A stretch of DNA of 64,000 nt, from NCBI RefSeq assembly GCF_900453105.1, contig NZ_UGPW01000001.1, forward strand, positions 992,001 to 1,056,000, read 5' to 3'. The notes beneath the pieces are model-generated. The model saw nothing but the letters and a program-made list of their open reading frames with translations, was not told the DNA's origin and searched no databases. This document shows, in pieces, positions 54,504-63,301 of this stretch (position 1 is its first letter; each line of letters starts with the position of its first letter). A program made the translations under genes and the position numbers. This DNA is from Moraxella ovis. Its GTDB lineage: Bacteria; Pseudomonadota; Gammaproteobacteria; Pseudomonadales; Moraxellaceae.

Positions 54504-55346
54504 TCAGCTCGACTCTAAGGATTGTAGTTCTTGATGAAGTTGTGCTAACTTTGTACGTATTGTATCATCATCTCGCACGGACAGCTGCTTGGTGAGTTTT
54601 TTTATTTGGGTGCGAAGCTTCGCTGCGGCGATGGTGTTTTTGGCGGTTCTGGCATCGATGGACTGTGTGGTCTGGGTAGATTCGCTGATGACATTTGTCA
54701 TCGCTGATTCTACGGTACTAACCACAGGCTTGGTGCCTTGCTTGATGCTGTTTTCGACGCGGTTTAAATGATGGTGATAGCGGCGGCGCAGATGTGCCTG
54801 TTCATCGGTGCGCTGCTCATCGCTCAGTATTCGGGGGTATTCCACCAGTTCGATGCAGTCCACAGGGCAGGGGGCTAGACACAGCTCGCAGCCTGTGCAT
54901 AGATCGGTGATGATGCTGTGCATGTGTTTGGCGGTGCCGATGATGGCATCGACAGGGCAGGCGGGTATGCATTTGGTGCAGCCGATACAGTCAGATTCAT
55001 TGATGATGGCGCGCACTTCGATGGGGCGCCGAGTTTGTTCGTCGGTGCGCCATTTGCTGGGCGTGGCTGTGCTGCTAGGAATCCCTAGAATGTCTGCGAT
55101 GCGATCGGTGACATCTTGCCCACCTGGTACGCACAGATTTGGTGCTTCGCCATTCATCACGATGCCATGAGCATAAGGCAGGCAGCCATCATGATGACCG
55201 CACAGACCGCACTGAGTCTGTGGCAATACAGCATCGATCTGCGCGATGGCGATGCTTTTGTCATCTGGTATGTCATCTAGCCTAAGCGGGCTAAACAGGA
55301 CGGGCAAATCTTCTAATCGGGTGAATGTGATGGTCATGGCTGGCAA
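54504..55346 (-). CDS. rnfB: RnfB-like iron-sulfur protein
   Basis: A 280-residue Fe-S protein. Residues about 35-85 carry a four-cysteine cluster of the RnfB/Fe-S type (CGLCGHHDGCLPYAHGI, LCVPGG). About 110-170 carry two 4Fe-4S ferredoxin motifs (CIGCTKCIPACPVDAI and CTGCELCLAPCPVDCI). About 175-280 form a charged helical extension. Classical RnfB begins with a membrane anchor; none is present here, and no other rnf gene is in the window. It may be a soluble electron-transfer protein. Start could be ATG 55337 or 55346. Confidence 0.8.
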   Translation of the reverse strand: MPAMTITFTRLEDLPVLFSPLRLDDIPDDKSIAIAQIDAVLPQTQCGLCGHHDGCLPYAHGIVMNGEAPNLCVPGGQDVTDRIADILGIPSSTATPSKWRTDEQTRRPIEVRAIINESDCIGCTKCIPACPVDAIIGTAKHMHSIITDLCTGCELCLAPCPVDCIELVEYPRILSDEQRTDEQAHLRRRYHHHLNRVENSIKQGTKPVVSTVESAMTNVISESTQTTQSIDARTAKNTIAAAKLRTQIKKLTKQLSVRDDDTIRTKLAQLHQELQSLESS

Positions 55347-55376
55347 GCGCTGGCTGTTCGTTAATCTAATTGGTGG

Positions 55377-56225
55377 TTAAGTGGGTAGATGAATGACGCT
55401 TTGGATAAGCGTGTGTGCGATCGTGCCTACTTTTGGCGTTAGAGGTAGATTATCTATATCAAAAAATCTAGCCTCTTTAATCTCATCTGCCTGAGGGCAA
55501 ATCTCACCACCGGCATAATCAGCGATAAACCCAAGCATTAGGTTCGTCGGATATGGCCATGGCTGACTGCTGTGGTAGCGTAGGTTGGAGACTGACAGAC
55601 CGACCTCCTCCATGACCTCGCGATGAATGGCACCCTCTATCGACTCGCCTGCCTCTACGAATCCTGCGATGAGTCCATACATGCCAGTATCACTATGTCT
55701 GTGATGCAGTGCAAGCAGGATCTGGCGCTTAGCGGTTGTTGGGTGAATGCGTGTGATGGCGGTGATGATGCACGGCTGTACACGTGGATAGACGCGGTGA
55801 CGGCATCTTTGGCACATCATGGCGTGTTCGCTCTGATGACGATGTGTGCGACCACCACAGCGCGAACAGAATTGATGATCTTGCTGCCATAATATCAGTT
55901 GAATGGCTCGGCTAATGGTGTGTGCTAAGGCATCATCTAGCGTGTTCACGGCATTTCTATAACTTAAGAATGCCAAAGATTTGTGCGTGCTGGTGTCGTA
56001 TTTATCACCATAGGCGTGAATAAGCTTTGTCTTGATGGCAGCGTCTTTTGAGATGGCGAAGGTGTTAGATGGCGTAACTTGAGAAGCGTGTCCGTTATGC
56101 ACTTCACCAAAGCCAAGCGAGACCGCTTCATCTAGCATCACCCCTTGAATCATGATGGGTAAGCCATCTTTATCGCACAGGACGCTGTCCTTATCTATGA
56201 TCAGATATTCTACATGATTCATCAT
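55377..56225 (-). CDS. nudC: NAD(H) pyrophosphatase / NAD-cap hydrolase NudC
   Basis: Nudix hydrolase that splits NADH and removes NAD caps from RNA. ATG 56225 is chosen because it overlaps the upstream stop by four bases (ATGA); 56222 is an alternative. About 282 residues hold a four-cysteine zinc ribbon (CSRCGG...CQRCRHR) at about 120-145, the Nudix box (GFVEAGES...REVMEEVG) at about 185-207 and the NudC-specific SQPWPYP motif. It is in the operon with rnhA-dnaQ and rnfB. Confidence 0.92.
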   Translation of the reverse strand: MMNHVEYLIIDKDSVLCDKDGLPIMIQGVMLDEAVSLGFGEVHNGHASQVTPSNTFAISKDAAIKTKLIHAYGDKYDTSTHKSLAFLSYRNAVNTLDDALAHTISRAIQLILWQQDHQFCSRCGGRTHRHQSEHAMMCQRCRHRVYPRVQPCIITAITRIHPTTAKRQILLALHHRHSDTGMYGLIAGFVEAGESIEGAIHREVMEEVGLSVSNLRYHSSQPWPYPTNLMLGFIADYAGGEICPQADEIKEARFFDIDNLPLTPKVGTIAHTLIQSVIHLPT

Positions 56226-57565
56226 GACAGCACCGTCGCACGCCAAGTGCTGTCTGCATCCATGTCACCGGCAGAAGTGCATATCAAACCCGCCAAATCA
56301 GATAAATCCTGAAAGCCCGTCGCGCTTGACTTGGCATCTGCATGATCGTCGCCGTATTCCATCTTTATCGCCATCTGCCCGCCTGTCATCGCAAGATAGA
56401 CTTCAGCCAGAATCTCGGAGTCAAGTAAAGCTCCGTGGAATGTACGATCTTGATTGCCAACATCTAAGCGACGAACCAGAGCGTCAAGTGAGTTTTTTTG
56501 ACCAGGATAGAGTTCCTTGGCGATGGCAAGTGAGTCGGTGGTTTGAATGCGATCTAGAAAGTCGGTCAGACCAACTTTATCAAATTCCATCTTCAAGAAT
56601 CGCATATCGAACGCGGCATTATGTGCGATGACCTCGCTACCTATCATAAAATCATAAATCTGCTGCGCAACATCGGCAAACTTTGGCTTATCTAGTAAGA
56701 ATTCATTTGAGATGCCATGAACGCGGATAACTTCATCATCCATCTCTCTTTCGGGATTGATGTAGACGTGTAGCTTGTTACCGGTGAATTTACGATCGAC
56801 TATCTCAACAATACCCACCTCTACGATGCGGTCGCCACCTTGATCCTCAAAACCAGTGGTCTCCGTATCCATGATGAGCTGGCGAGCGCGTGAACCATAA
56901 TTATTCGGCGATGGTAGAATCGCCCAAAAGTCGCCATTAGCGCGCTGAGTATTACCATCGTAATCGGGATTTTGGTTGTTGTCAGGGCTTATCTTAAAAG
57001 CGTGGTCATTCATGACTGTGGTTTGTTTTGGATTATTGGTGTTATTTGGTTCGCTTTGGTTGAATGTATCAGCATCAGTTGGGTGGTCGGAATTGTCAGA
57101 ACTGATGTATTTTTCACCTGCACCGATGACGCCTTGATTGGCCAGTTGGTCTGCCATCTCATTGCCTTCGTGTCCTGCGTGCCCCTTGATCCATTGCCAA
57201 TTGATCATGCGACCTTGGGTCAGTGCATCGAGCTCTTGCCACAGTTCAACGTTTAGAACGGATTTTTTGTCGGCTTTGCGCCAGCCGTTCTTTTTCCAGT
57301 GGTGTATCCATTGGGTGATGCCGTCTTTGACGTAGCCTGAATCTGTCCATATCTTTATGGGCGTGTCGTTAGGGGTGTGCTTTAGAGCGGTGATTGCACC
57401 TAGCAATTCCATGCGGTTGTTGGTGGTGTCAGCTTCCCCGCCCCAGATGTTATGGATGTCGCCATTAGGATGGATGATGTGCGCGCCAAATCCGCCCGCC
57501 GATGCGCCTTGTTTGCCATTGCCTTTACAGGCACCGTCAGTGTAGGCGATGATATAGTTATTCAT
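56222..57565 (-). CDS. rnhA-dnaQ: fused ribonuclease HI / DNA polymerase III epsilon subunit
   Basis: A 447-residue fusion. Residues 1-150 are RNase HI: the carboxylates in YTDGACKGN, NNRMELLG and WTDSGYVKDG, and the HAGHEGNEMAD loop. About 150-225 are a polar, Asn/Asp-rich linker. About 228-405 are a DnaQ-type exonuclease: MDTETTGFEDQGGDRIVEV, HGISNEF, AHNAAFDMRFLK and GALLDSEILAEVYL, giving the DEDDh residues. The C-terminal tail of about 45 residues is of uncertain function; epsilon proteins bind the polymerase there. The fusion ties RNA-primer removal to proofreading. It is the first gene of the operon. Confidence 0.9.
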   Translation of the reverse strand: MNNYIIAYTDGACKGNGKQGASAGGFGAHIIHPNGDIHNIWGGEADTTNNRMELLGAITALKHTPNDTPIKIWTDSGYVKDGITQWIHHWKKNGWRKADKKSVLNVELWQELDALTQGRMINWQWIKGHAGHEGNEMADQLANQGVIGAGEKYISSDNSDHPTDADTFNQSEPNNTNNPKQTTVMNDHAFKISPDNNQNPDYDGNTQRANGDFWAILPSPNNYGSRARQLIMDTETTGFEDQGGDRIVEVGIVEIVDRKFTGNKLHVYINPEREMDDEVIRVHGISNEFLLDKPKFADVAQQIYDFMIGSEVIAHNAAFDMRFLKMEFDKVGLTDFLDRIQTTDSLAIAKELYPGQKNSLDALVRRLDVGNQDRTFHGALLDSEILAEVYLAMTGGQMAIKMEYGDDHADAKSSATGFQDLSDLAGLICTSAGDMDADSTWRATVLS

Positions 57566-57809
57566 GATAAAACCGTGATTTAAATAATATGGATAAATCG
57601 AACATTATAAATCATCGCTTGGCTTTTGTCATTTTAGATCATTAATTTAAGCATTGTTTATACAAGTGGCATATTTTAAGGAAGTTCATCAAATCAGGCG
57701 GTGCATTCGTGTTGGCGGGTGGGTGCTTTGGGATTAATTTAGCAGTGGGTAATTCATGAATTTATCGGATAGATTTGGTATAATAATTGAATATTTTTTG
57801 TTAAAAGCG

Positions 57810-58457
57810 ATGACCATGAGCGATTTATCCCACCGTTTTAACCGCCTGTTTCGCACAGATGCGATCAGCCCACCTAAGAATGTCGAGCCGTTAGATGTGT
57901 CGAATGCGCCATTATATTTGGAAATTGGTGCTGGCAAGGGCAAGCACGCCTTATTATTCGCCAAGCAGAATCCTGATAGGCATTTGATCGCGATTGAGCG
58001 CACCAGCGAGAAATTCGAAGCATTCGATAAGCTTGTCAAGGCCGAGAACCTGCCTAATCTAAGCGCCGTCCATGCTGACGCCATTGCTTACACCGCGCAT
58101 CACATCGCCCCAAACTCGCTTGATGGCGCATTCATTCTATACCCCAATCCTGAGCCAGCCAACAAGAATCAGCGTTGGCTGAATATGCCGTTTTTTGAAT
58201 TTTTGGTGTCGCGACTAAAGCCAGGTGCGACCATCACCCTTGCCAGCAATATCGGCGAGTACATTGATGAGGCGCAGCAGCTGCTTGATGAGGTATGGTT
58301 ATTGCCTTATGAGCGATTCGAGATTGATGCAGAATCGGCGCGTACGCATTTTGAGATTAAATATCTGGCGCGCGGAGAGAAGTGCCAAGAGCTCATCATT
58401 CTAAAGCCGAACTATTACCAAACTCGATTCGATCAGATTGATGACCCAAAAGAATAA
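57810..58457 (+). CDS. trmB: TrmB-family tRNA (guanine-N7)-methyltransferase-like protein
   Basis: S-adenosylmethionine-dependent methyltransferase, resembling TrmB which methylates G46 of tRNA. From ATG 57810 (another ATG at 57816; the frame opens at 57756) it has 215 residues. Motif I is EIGAGKGKHALLFA, the AdoMet-binding acid is in AIERTSEKF, and motif IV reads ILYPNPEPANKNQRW where ordinary TrmB has FPDPWPKKRH. The tail TRTHFEIKYL-type ARTHFEIKYLARG fits the family's substrate end. The changed motif means the substrate should be tested. It overlaps the next gene by 17 bases. Confidence 0.7.
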   Translation: MTMSDLSHRFNRLFRTDAISPPKNVEPLDVSNAPLYLEIGAGKGKHALLFAKQNPDRHLIAIERTSEKFEAFDKLVKAENLPNLSAVHADAIAYTAHHIAPNSLDGAFILYPNPEPANKNQRWLNMPFFEFLVSRLKPGATITLASNIGEYIDEAQQLLDEVWLLPYERFEIDAESARTHFEIKYLARGEKCQELIILKPNYYQTRFDQIDDPKE

Positions 58458-59664
58458 TTCTACCCCAGCCGTCGCCATCATAGGCGCAGGCGCATCGGGT
58501 CTAATGGCGGCGGAAGTGCTGTCAGCGCGCGGTATTGAGGTTCATGTATTTGAGCAGATGCCCACTGCAGGACGTAAAATTTTGATGGCGGGTAAGACAG
58601 GGCTGAACATTTCGCATAGTGAGCCTTTGGATGACTTTGTGATACGTTACACACCAAGCGATGTGATGGTGAAGTTTGTCCGAGATTTTCATGCTGAGGA
58701 CATACGCACGTGGATGAATGGACTTGGTATCGACAGCTATGTCGGCTCTAGCGGGCGCATATTTCCTGTGCAGATGAAGGCGTCTGACCTGCTGCGTGCG
58801 TGGCTATCTAGGCTGAGCGAGCAAGGCGTGCAATTTCATTATCGTCATGTCTGTATAGGTGTGCAGGATAATTTAGTAACTTTTATAAAAAAAGATAAGC
58901 GTGGAGATGAGCTTGATCGCTTTGAGCGTCGGTTTGATGCGATTGTCTTGGCGTGTGGTGGTGGATCTTATGCGCGCCTTGGTAGTGATGGTGCTTGGCA
59001 AGCTTGGTTCGGTGATGATGAATTAACACCGCTGTATGCCAGTAATGTTGGTGTGGTGCGTTCGTGGTCGCCATTCATGAATGATGTCTTTGGACAGGCA
59101 TTAAAGCGCATCACCATCGCAGCAGGCGACGAATCTGCACATGGTGATGTGGTGATTAGTCATTATGGCATGGAGAGTGGGCTGATTTATAAGTTAAATC
59201 GTGCCATGCGTGCGATGCTTAACGAGGCGGGGCGTATTCGATTGCAGATAGACCTGATGCCAGACAAGTCCATTGACGACATCGCAAAAGCACTTAACAA
59301 ATCAAAAAAACAATCACTGAATAACAGCCTACGCAAAGCAGGGCTGGATGCCACAAAAATAGCCTTATTAAGAGAATGCACACATAAGACCGACTGGTCG
59401 GATTTATTAAAAATGGCAGCATTTGTTAAGAATTTGCCTGTTGATTTTGATGGGTTTCGACCGATGGATGAGGCGATCAGCACGGGCGGTGGCGTAAGAC
59501 TGTCCGCGGTAAATGATCAATTGCAATCACGTCGTAACCCTCATCTATTTATCGCAGGCGAGATGCTGGACTGGGATGCGCCAACTGGCGGCTATCTGCT
59601 GACCGCTTGCCTTGCAATGGGACGTATGGTGGGGCAGAGCGTTGCTGATTTTATCCAAAATTGA
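58441..59664 (+). CDS. HI0933/YhiN-family FAD-dependent oxidoreductase
   Basis: A 407-residue flavoprotein. The FAD dinucleotide motif is AIIGAGASGLMAAEVL, followed by AGRKILMAGKTGLNIS, SSGRIFPVQMKASDLL and a C-terminal GGVRLSAVNDQLQSR, with LFIAGEMLDWDAPTGGYLLT at the end. All fit this family of unknown substrate. ATG 58441 overlaps the trmB-like gene, so the two are translationally coupled. Confidence 0.9.
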   Translation: MTQKNNSTPAVAIIGAGASGLMAAEVLSARGIEVHVFEQMPTAGRKILMAGKTGLNISHSEPLDDFVIRYTPSDVMVKFVRDFHAEDIRTWMNGLGIDSYVGSSGRIFPVQMKASDLLRAWLSRLSEQGVQFHYRHVCIGVQDNLVTFIKKDKRGDELDRFERRFDAIVLACGGGSYARLGSDGAWQAWFGDDELTPLYASNVGVVRSWSPFMNDVFGQALKRITIAAGDESAHGDVVISHYGMESGLIYKLNRAMRAMLNEAGRIRLQIDLMPDKSIDDIAKALNKSKKQSLNNSLRKAGLDATKIALLRECTHKTDWSDLLKMAAFVKNLPVDFDGFRPMDEAISTGGGVRLSAVNDQLQSRRNPHLFIAGEMLDWDAPTGGYLLTACLAMGRMVGQSVADFIQN

Positions 59665-59756
59665 CAACCGTTGGGCTTGAGCGGCCAAGATGGCTGATGT
59701 TGGTATGTGTATCGGTTAAGTTTATCATCAAAACCACCCATTAAGGCCTTAAAATC

Positions 59757-59765
59757 TGCTACAAT
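59757..59765 (+). promoter_or_regulatory. extended -10 promoter for serC
   Basis: TGCTACAAT, 47 bases before the serC ATG. Confidence 0.45.
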
Positions 59766-59811
59766 AGCAATCAATTTTTATCATATTTATTTACTAACTT
59801 TGGGGATTGTT

Positions 59812-60894
59812 ATGACTCGTTTTGCTAATTTTTGTGCTGGTCCTGCATCAATGCCGACCGCTGTCTTAGAAAAGGCCCAAAATGAGATTCTTGATTGGCG
59901 TGGCACAGGCGCGTCTGTTATGGAGATCAGCCATCGCAGCGCTGACTACATTGAGATCGCCAGTAAGGCAGAGGCTGATCTGCGTAAGCTGATGAACATC
60001 AGTGATGATTATGCGGTACTGTTTTTGCAAGGTGGTGCAGCATTGCAGTTCTCGGCGATTCCTTTGAATCTACTCAATGGCGGAACAGCCGATTACCTAA
60101 ATACAGGCGCATGGTCAGAAAAGGCTTATAAAGAAGCCAAGCGTTATGAAAACCTAGGTCTGGGCAAGGTTAACCTAGTCGCTACCGGTAATGGCGCTGA
60201 TGTACCAAGTCAAGACTCTTGGCAGCTGACGGATGGTGCGGCATATTTTCATTATTGCCCAAATGAGACCATCCACGGCGTACAGATCTTTGAGACGCCA
60301 AAAGTCAATGCGCCAATCGTGGCTGACATGTCATCTTGCATCCTGTCCGATCCGATTAATGTGAATGATTTTGGTATGATCTATGCAGGTGCACAAAAGA
60401 ACATCGGACCTGCCGGATTGACTTTGGTGATTATCCGCAAGGATCTGCTAGAGCAAGCGTCGTCTTGGTGTCCGAACATCATGAATTATAAAAATCAATT
60501 CGACAATGACAGCATGCTAAACACACCATCGACCTATGCATGGTATCTGTCAGGATTGGTGTTTGAGTGGCTATTGGATAATGGTGGTGTTGAGGCGATT
60601 GCTAAGATTAACCGAGCCAAAGCACAGACGCTATACCGCGCCATCGATGAGAGTGATTTTTATCGCAATACGGTCAACCCAAAACACCGCTCCATCATGA
60701 ATGTGCCATTCCAGTTGGCGGACACCGAGTTGGATAAGCTGTTCTTAGAAGAAAGTAAAAAAGCAGGTCTATTAAACTTAAAAGGTCACCGTGTCGTCGG
60801 TGGTATGCGAGCGAGTATCTATAACGCCATCACGCTTGAGCAAGTAGAATCCTTGGTTGATTTTATGAAAGCCTTCGAGCAAAAACACGGCTAA
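59812..60894 (+). CDS. serC: phosphoserine aminotransferase
   Basis: PLP enzyme that makes phosphoserine from 3-phosphohydroxypyruvate and glutamate, and also serves vitamin B6 synthesis. ATG 59812 opens the family start FANFCAGPASMPTAVL; the frame is open to 59707. Of 360 residues, the PLP-lysine is in IYAGAQKNIGPAGLTLV, with VADMSSCILSDP just before it and VVGGMRASIYNA near the end. GGGGA precedes the start. A hairpin terminator may follow at 60913. Confidence 0.95.
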   Translation: MTRFANFCAGPASMPTAVLEKAQNEILDWRGTGASVMEISHRSADYIEIASKAEADLRKLMNISDDYAVLFLQGGAALQFSAIPLNLLNGGTADYLNTGAWSEKAYKEAKRYENLGLGKVNLVATGNGADVPSQDSWQLTDGAAYFHYCPNETIHGVQIFETPKVNAPIVADMSSCILSDPINVNDFGMIYAGAQKNIGPAGLTLVIIRKDLLEQASSWCPNIMNYKNQFDNDSMLNTPSTYAWYLSGLVFEWLLDNGGVEAIAKINRAKAQTLYRAIDESDFYRNTVNPKHRSIMNVPFQLADTELDKLFLEESKKAGLLNLKGHRVVGGMRASIYNAITLEQVESLVDFMKAFEQKHG

Positions 60895-60912
60895 TGTGGC
60901 GGTCACATGGAG

Positions 60913-60950
60913 AAACCACGGCAGGACGCAGGCTCTTGTGCGTGGTTTTT
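60913..60950 (+). terminator. probable terminator after serC
   Basis: AAACCACG and CGTGGTTT arms around a 20-base loop, followed by T's. The long loop makes it less certain. Confidence 0.5.
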
Positions 60951-60992
60951 TATCTCAGCGGCGTATCAATATAAAACAACAAGGATAAGATC

Positions 60993-61769
60993 ATGCTAAA
61001 CATTCATGCGATAAAAGCATTTAATGATAATTATATCTGGGTGCTGGTCAAGGGCGATCAAGCCATCATCATCGATGCAGGCGATGCACAGCCGGTCTTG
61101 GATTATCTAGCAGATAATGCGCTTAAACCCATTGCTATGATCATCACACACCATCACGATGATCACACAGGCGGCGTGGCGAAAATTAAAAATACCTATC
61201 CTGGCATGCAGATCATCGCCCACAGCACCCATGGGGTTAATGCCACCCAATGTGTGGATGAGGGCGATGAGTTTGAATTGCTGGGCGTTGTATTTAAGGT
61301 ATGGCGAACAGCAGGGCATACAGATACCCATTTATCCTATCTGTGCGACATGGGCGATAGGAAGCATGTATTCTGTGGTGATACGCTGTTTAGCGGTGGC
61401 TGCGGGCGCGTGTTCACAGGAACGATGGGCGAGCTTTTTGATAGCATGATGCGATTTAATGGTTTGGTGGATGACACGCTATTTTATCCTGCACATGAAT
61501 ACACATTGTCCAACCTTAAATTTGGCCATACAGTTTGTGCTGACGATTATAAAATGGCAATTGAAAATGCCATCGCTGAGACTAAAGTCAAGCTCACTCG
61601 TGGCGAAATTTCATTGCCTACTACGCTGGGTAATGAAAGACAAATCAATGTGTTCTTGCAAGTGCATCATGAGCAGATGATAGATACTATCAAGGGTAAA
61701 TACCCACTTGCTGATGAATTGCCACTGAGTGTATTCACCGCGCTACGCGAACTAAAGAATAACTTCTAA
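60993..61769 (+). CDS. gloB: hydroxyacylglutathione hydrolase (glyoxalase II)
   Basis: Zinc metallo-beta-lactamase-fold enzyme hydrolysing S-lactoylglutathione in methylglyoxal detoxification. The 258-residue protein has FNDNYIWVLV, the zinc motif THHHDDHTGG, the later histidine in GHTDTHLSYL, FCGDTLFSGGCGR and YPAHEYTLSNLKF. AAGGAT precedes ATG 60993. gloA was not seen nearby. Confidence 0.93.
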   Translation: MLNIHAIKAFNDNYIWVLVKGDQAIIIDAGDAQPVLDYLADNALKPIAMIITHHHDDHTGGVAKIKNTYPGMQIIAHSTHGVNATQCVDEGDEFELLGVVFKVWRTAGHTDTHLSYLCDMGDRKHVFCGDTLFSGGCGRVFTGTMGELFDSMMRFNGLVDDTLFYPAHEYTLSNLKFGHTVCADDYKMAIENAIAETKVKLTRGEISLPTTLGNERQINVFLQVHHEQMIDTIKGKYPLADELPLSVFTALRELKNNF

Positions 61770-61782
61770 GATTTTTGCACTC

Positions 61783-62361
61783 ATGAGTATTATTTCTTTG
61801 GTGGCGTTGGCATTTGGCATGTCGATGGATGCCTTTGCCACCGCCATCGCCAAAGGGGCGACCTACCAGAACCCTAGCCTTACCAGAGCATTGAAGGCGG
61901 GTGTGTTGTTTGGGGTGATCGAAGGGGTTGCACCCATCATTGGCTGACTGCTTGGAGAGGCGGCACAAGGCTGGCTGTCTCATGTGGATCATTGGGTGGC
62001 TTTTGCACTGCTTGGCTGTTTGGCGTTTAAATTCATGCGCGATGCACTCAAAGGCGATGTACAGATCAAAGATGATCAGCAAAACATGGCAAAAAGTGGC
62101 TTTGAACTCATGTTAATCACCGCAGTGGCAACGAGCATTGATTCGCTGGTCGTGGGTGTGTCACTTGCCTTTTTGGAGGTGAATATCTGGCTGGCTGCCG
62201 CCCTAATTGGCTCGGCGACGATGATTATGGTCACGCTTGGGCTGTATCTGGGTAACCGACTGGGGCGTCGTTTTGGTAGGGTTGCCATGTTCGTTGGTGG
62301 GGTGGTGTTACTCATGATCGGCACTACGATTCTAGTCAGTCATCTGATGAGCGCGAGCTGA
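61783..62361 (+). pseudogene. mntP: manganese efflux pump MntP, interrupted by an in-frame TGA
   Basis: The frame from ATG 61783 encodes MntP/YebN, a small membrane exporter of Mn(II): ALAFGMSMDAFATAIAKG opens it, and TAVATSIDSLVVGVSLAFLE and FVGGVVLLMIG lie beyond. TGA at 61945-61947 interrupts it at the place where relatives carry Trp (APIIG-stop-LLGEAAQGW), so one base change (TGG to TGA) would suffice. The rest of the frame is open to 62361. It could be a recent inactivation or a sequencing error. The yybP-ykoY type riboswitch often upstream of mntP has no room here; gloB ends 13 bases away. Confidence 0.85.
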
Positions 62362-62419
62362 TGTGATTTGTCTAGACGAGTGGCATAGAAAAAAACATCA
62401 AAAATATGCTATCATTAAC

Positions 62420-62428
62420 TGTTATAAT
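62420..62428 (+). promoter_or_regulatory. extended -10 promoter for rsmA
   Basis: Perfect TGTTATAAT, only 15 bases before ATG 62444, so the transcript would be nearly leaderless. Confidence 0.5.
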
Positions 62429-62443
62429 CATTCAAAGAACAAC

Positions 62444-63292
62444 ATGCGACACATCCCAAAAACCCCACAAGAAGCCCGCCACGCCCCAAGAAAACGCTTT
62501 GGGCAGAACTTTCTTCATGACACCAGCGTGATTCGTCAGATCGTTGATAGCATTCGCTTATCACGTGGCGATAACTTGCTTGAGATTGGGCCTGGACTTG
62601 GCGCATTGACTGAGCCGCTCTTGGCTGAGGTTGATGGCATGACTGTGGTGGAACTTGACCGCGATTTGGCAAGTGCATTAAAAATCAACATCGGCGCGAA
62701 CAGTCATGAAGATTTTACCATCATTAATGATAATGCCATGCACGTAGATTATCGCGAACTTGCGCACAAAGTGGGTAAGGGTGCATTCAGAGTGGTGGGC
62801 AATCTGCCTTATAACATCTCAACACCCATTCTGTTTCGCTTGTTGGAATTTAGCGATGTCATCACCGACATGCACTTTATGCTACAAAAAGAAGTCGTTG
62901 ATCGGATCACCGCTGAGCCGAACACCAAGGCATACGGGCGACTATCGGTGATCATGCAGTACTATTGCATGGCAGATTATCTCTTGACGGTGCCAAAAGG
63001 CGCATTCAACCCACCACCAAAAGTCACCTCTGCGGTGTTTCGTCTAACCCCATTTAAACAAAAACCCATCACCGCCCAAGACGAAGTGTTATTTGCGACC
63101 ATCGTTCGTGAGACGTTCAACCATCGCCGCAAGACCTTGCGCGCGATATTCAAGACCGTGGGCCTATTACCAAAACTAGAAGAACAAGACTTTGAGTCTG
63201 TCGGCATCAATCATCAGGCACGTCCAGAGTCGCTATCAGTGGTAGATTTTGTTCGCCTGTCTGACCTGGCGGCTCAAAAGCAAGTCAATTAA
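62444..63292 (+). CDS. rsmA: 16S rRNA dimethyladenosine methyltransferase RsmA (KsgA)
   Basis: Dimethylates A1518 and A1519 of 16S rRNA during 30S maturation. ATG 62444 gives 282 residues and the family opening [16 protein letters not shown]; codons back to 62363 lack homology and lie partly in the promoter. Motif I is [15 protein letters not shown], the acidic site is VVELDRDLA, motif IV reads [14 protein letters not shown], and [16 protein letters not shown] and FNHRRKTLR follow. apaH starts nine bases downstream, the order also seen in E. coli (ksgA-apaG-apaH), but apaG is missing between them. Confidence 0.95.
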   Translation: MRHIPKTPQEARHAPRKRFGQNFLHDTSVIRQIVDSIRLSRGDNLLEIGPGLGALTEPLLAEVDGMTVVELDRDLASALKINIGANSHEDFTIINDNAMHVDYRELAHKVGKGAFRVVGNLPYNISTPILFRLLEFSDVITDMHFMLQKEVVDRITAEPNTKAYGRLSVIMQYYCMADYLLTVPKGAFNPPPKVTSAVFRLTPFKQKPITAQDEVLFATIVRETFNHRRKTLRAIFKTVGLLPKLEEQDFESVGINHQARPESLSVVDFVRLSDLAAQKQVN

Positions 63293-63301
63293 TAAAAACC
63301 T

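Noticed and set aside
61770..61782. Manganese riboswitch before mntP
   Set aside because: Only 13 bases separate gloB and mntP.
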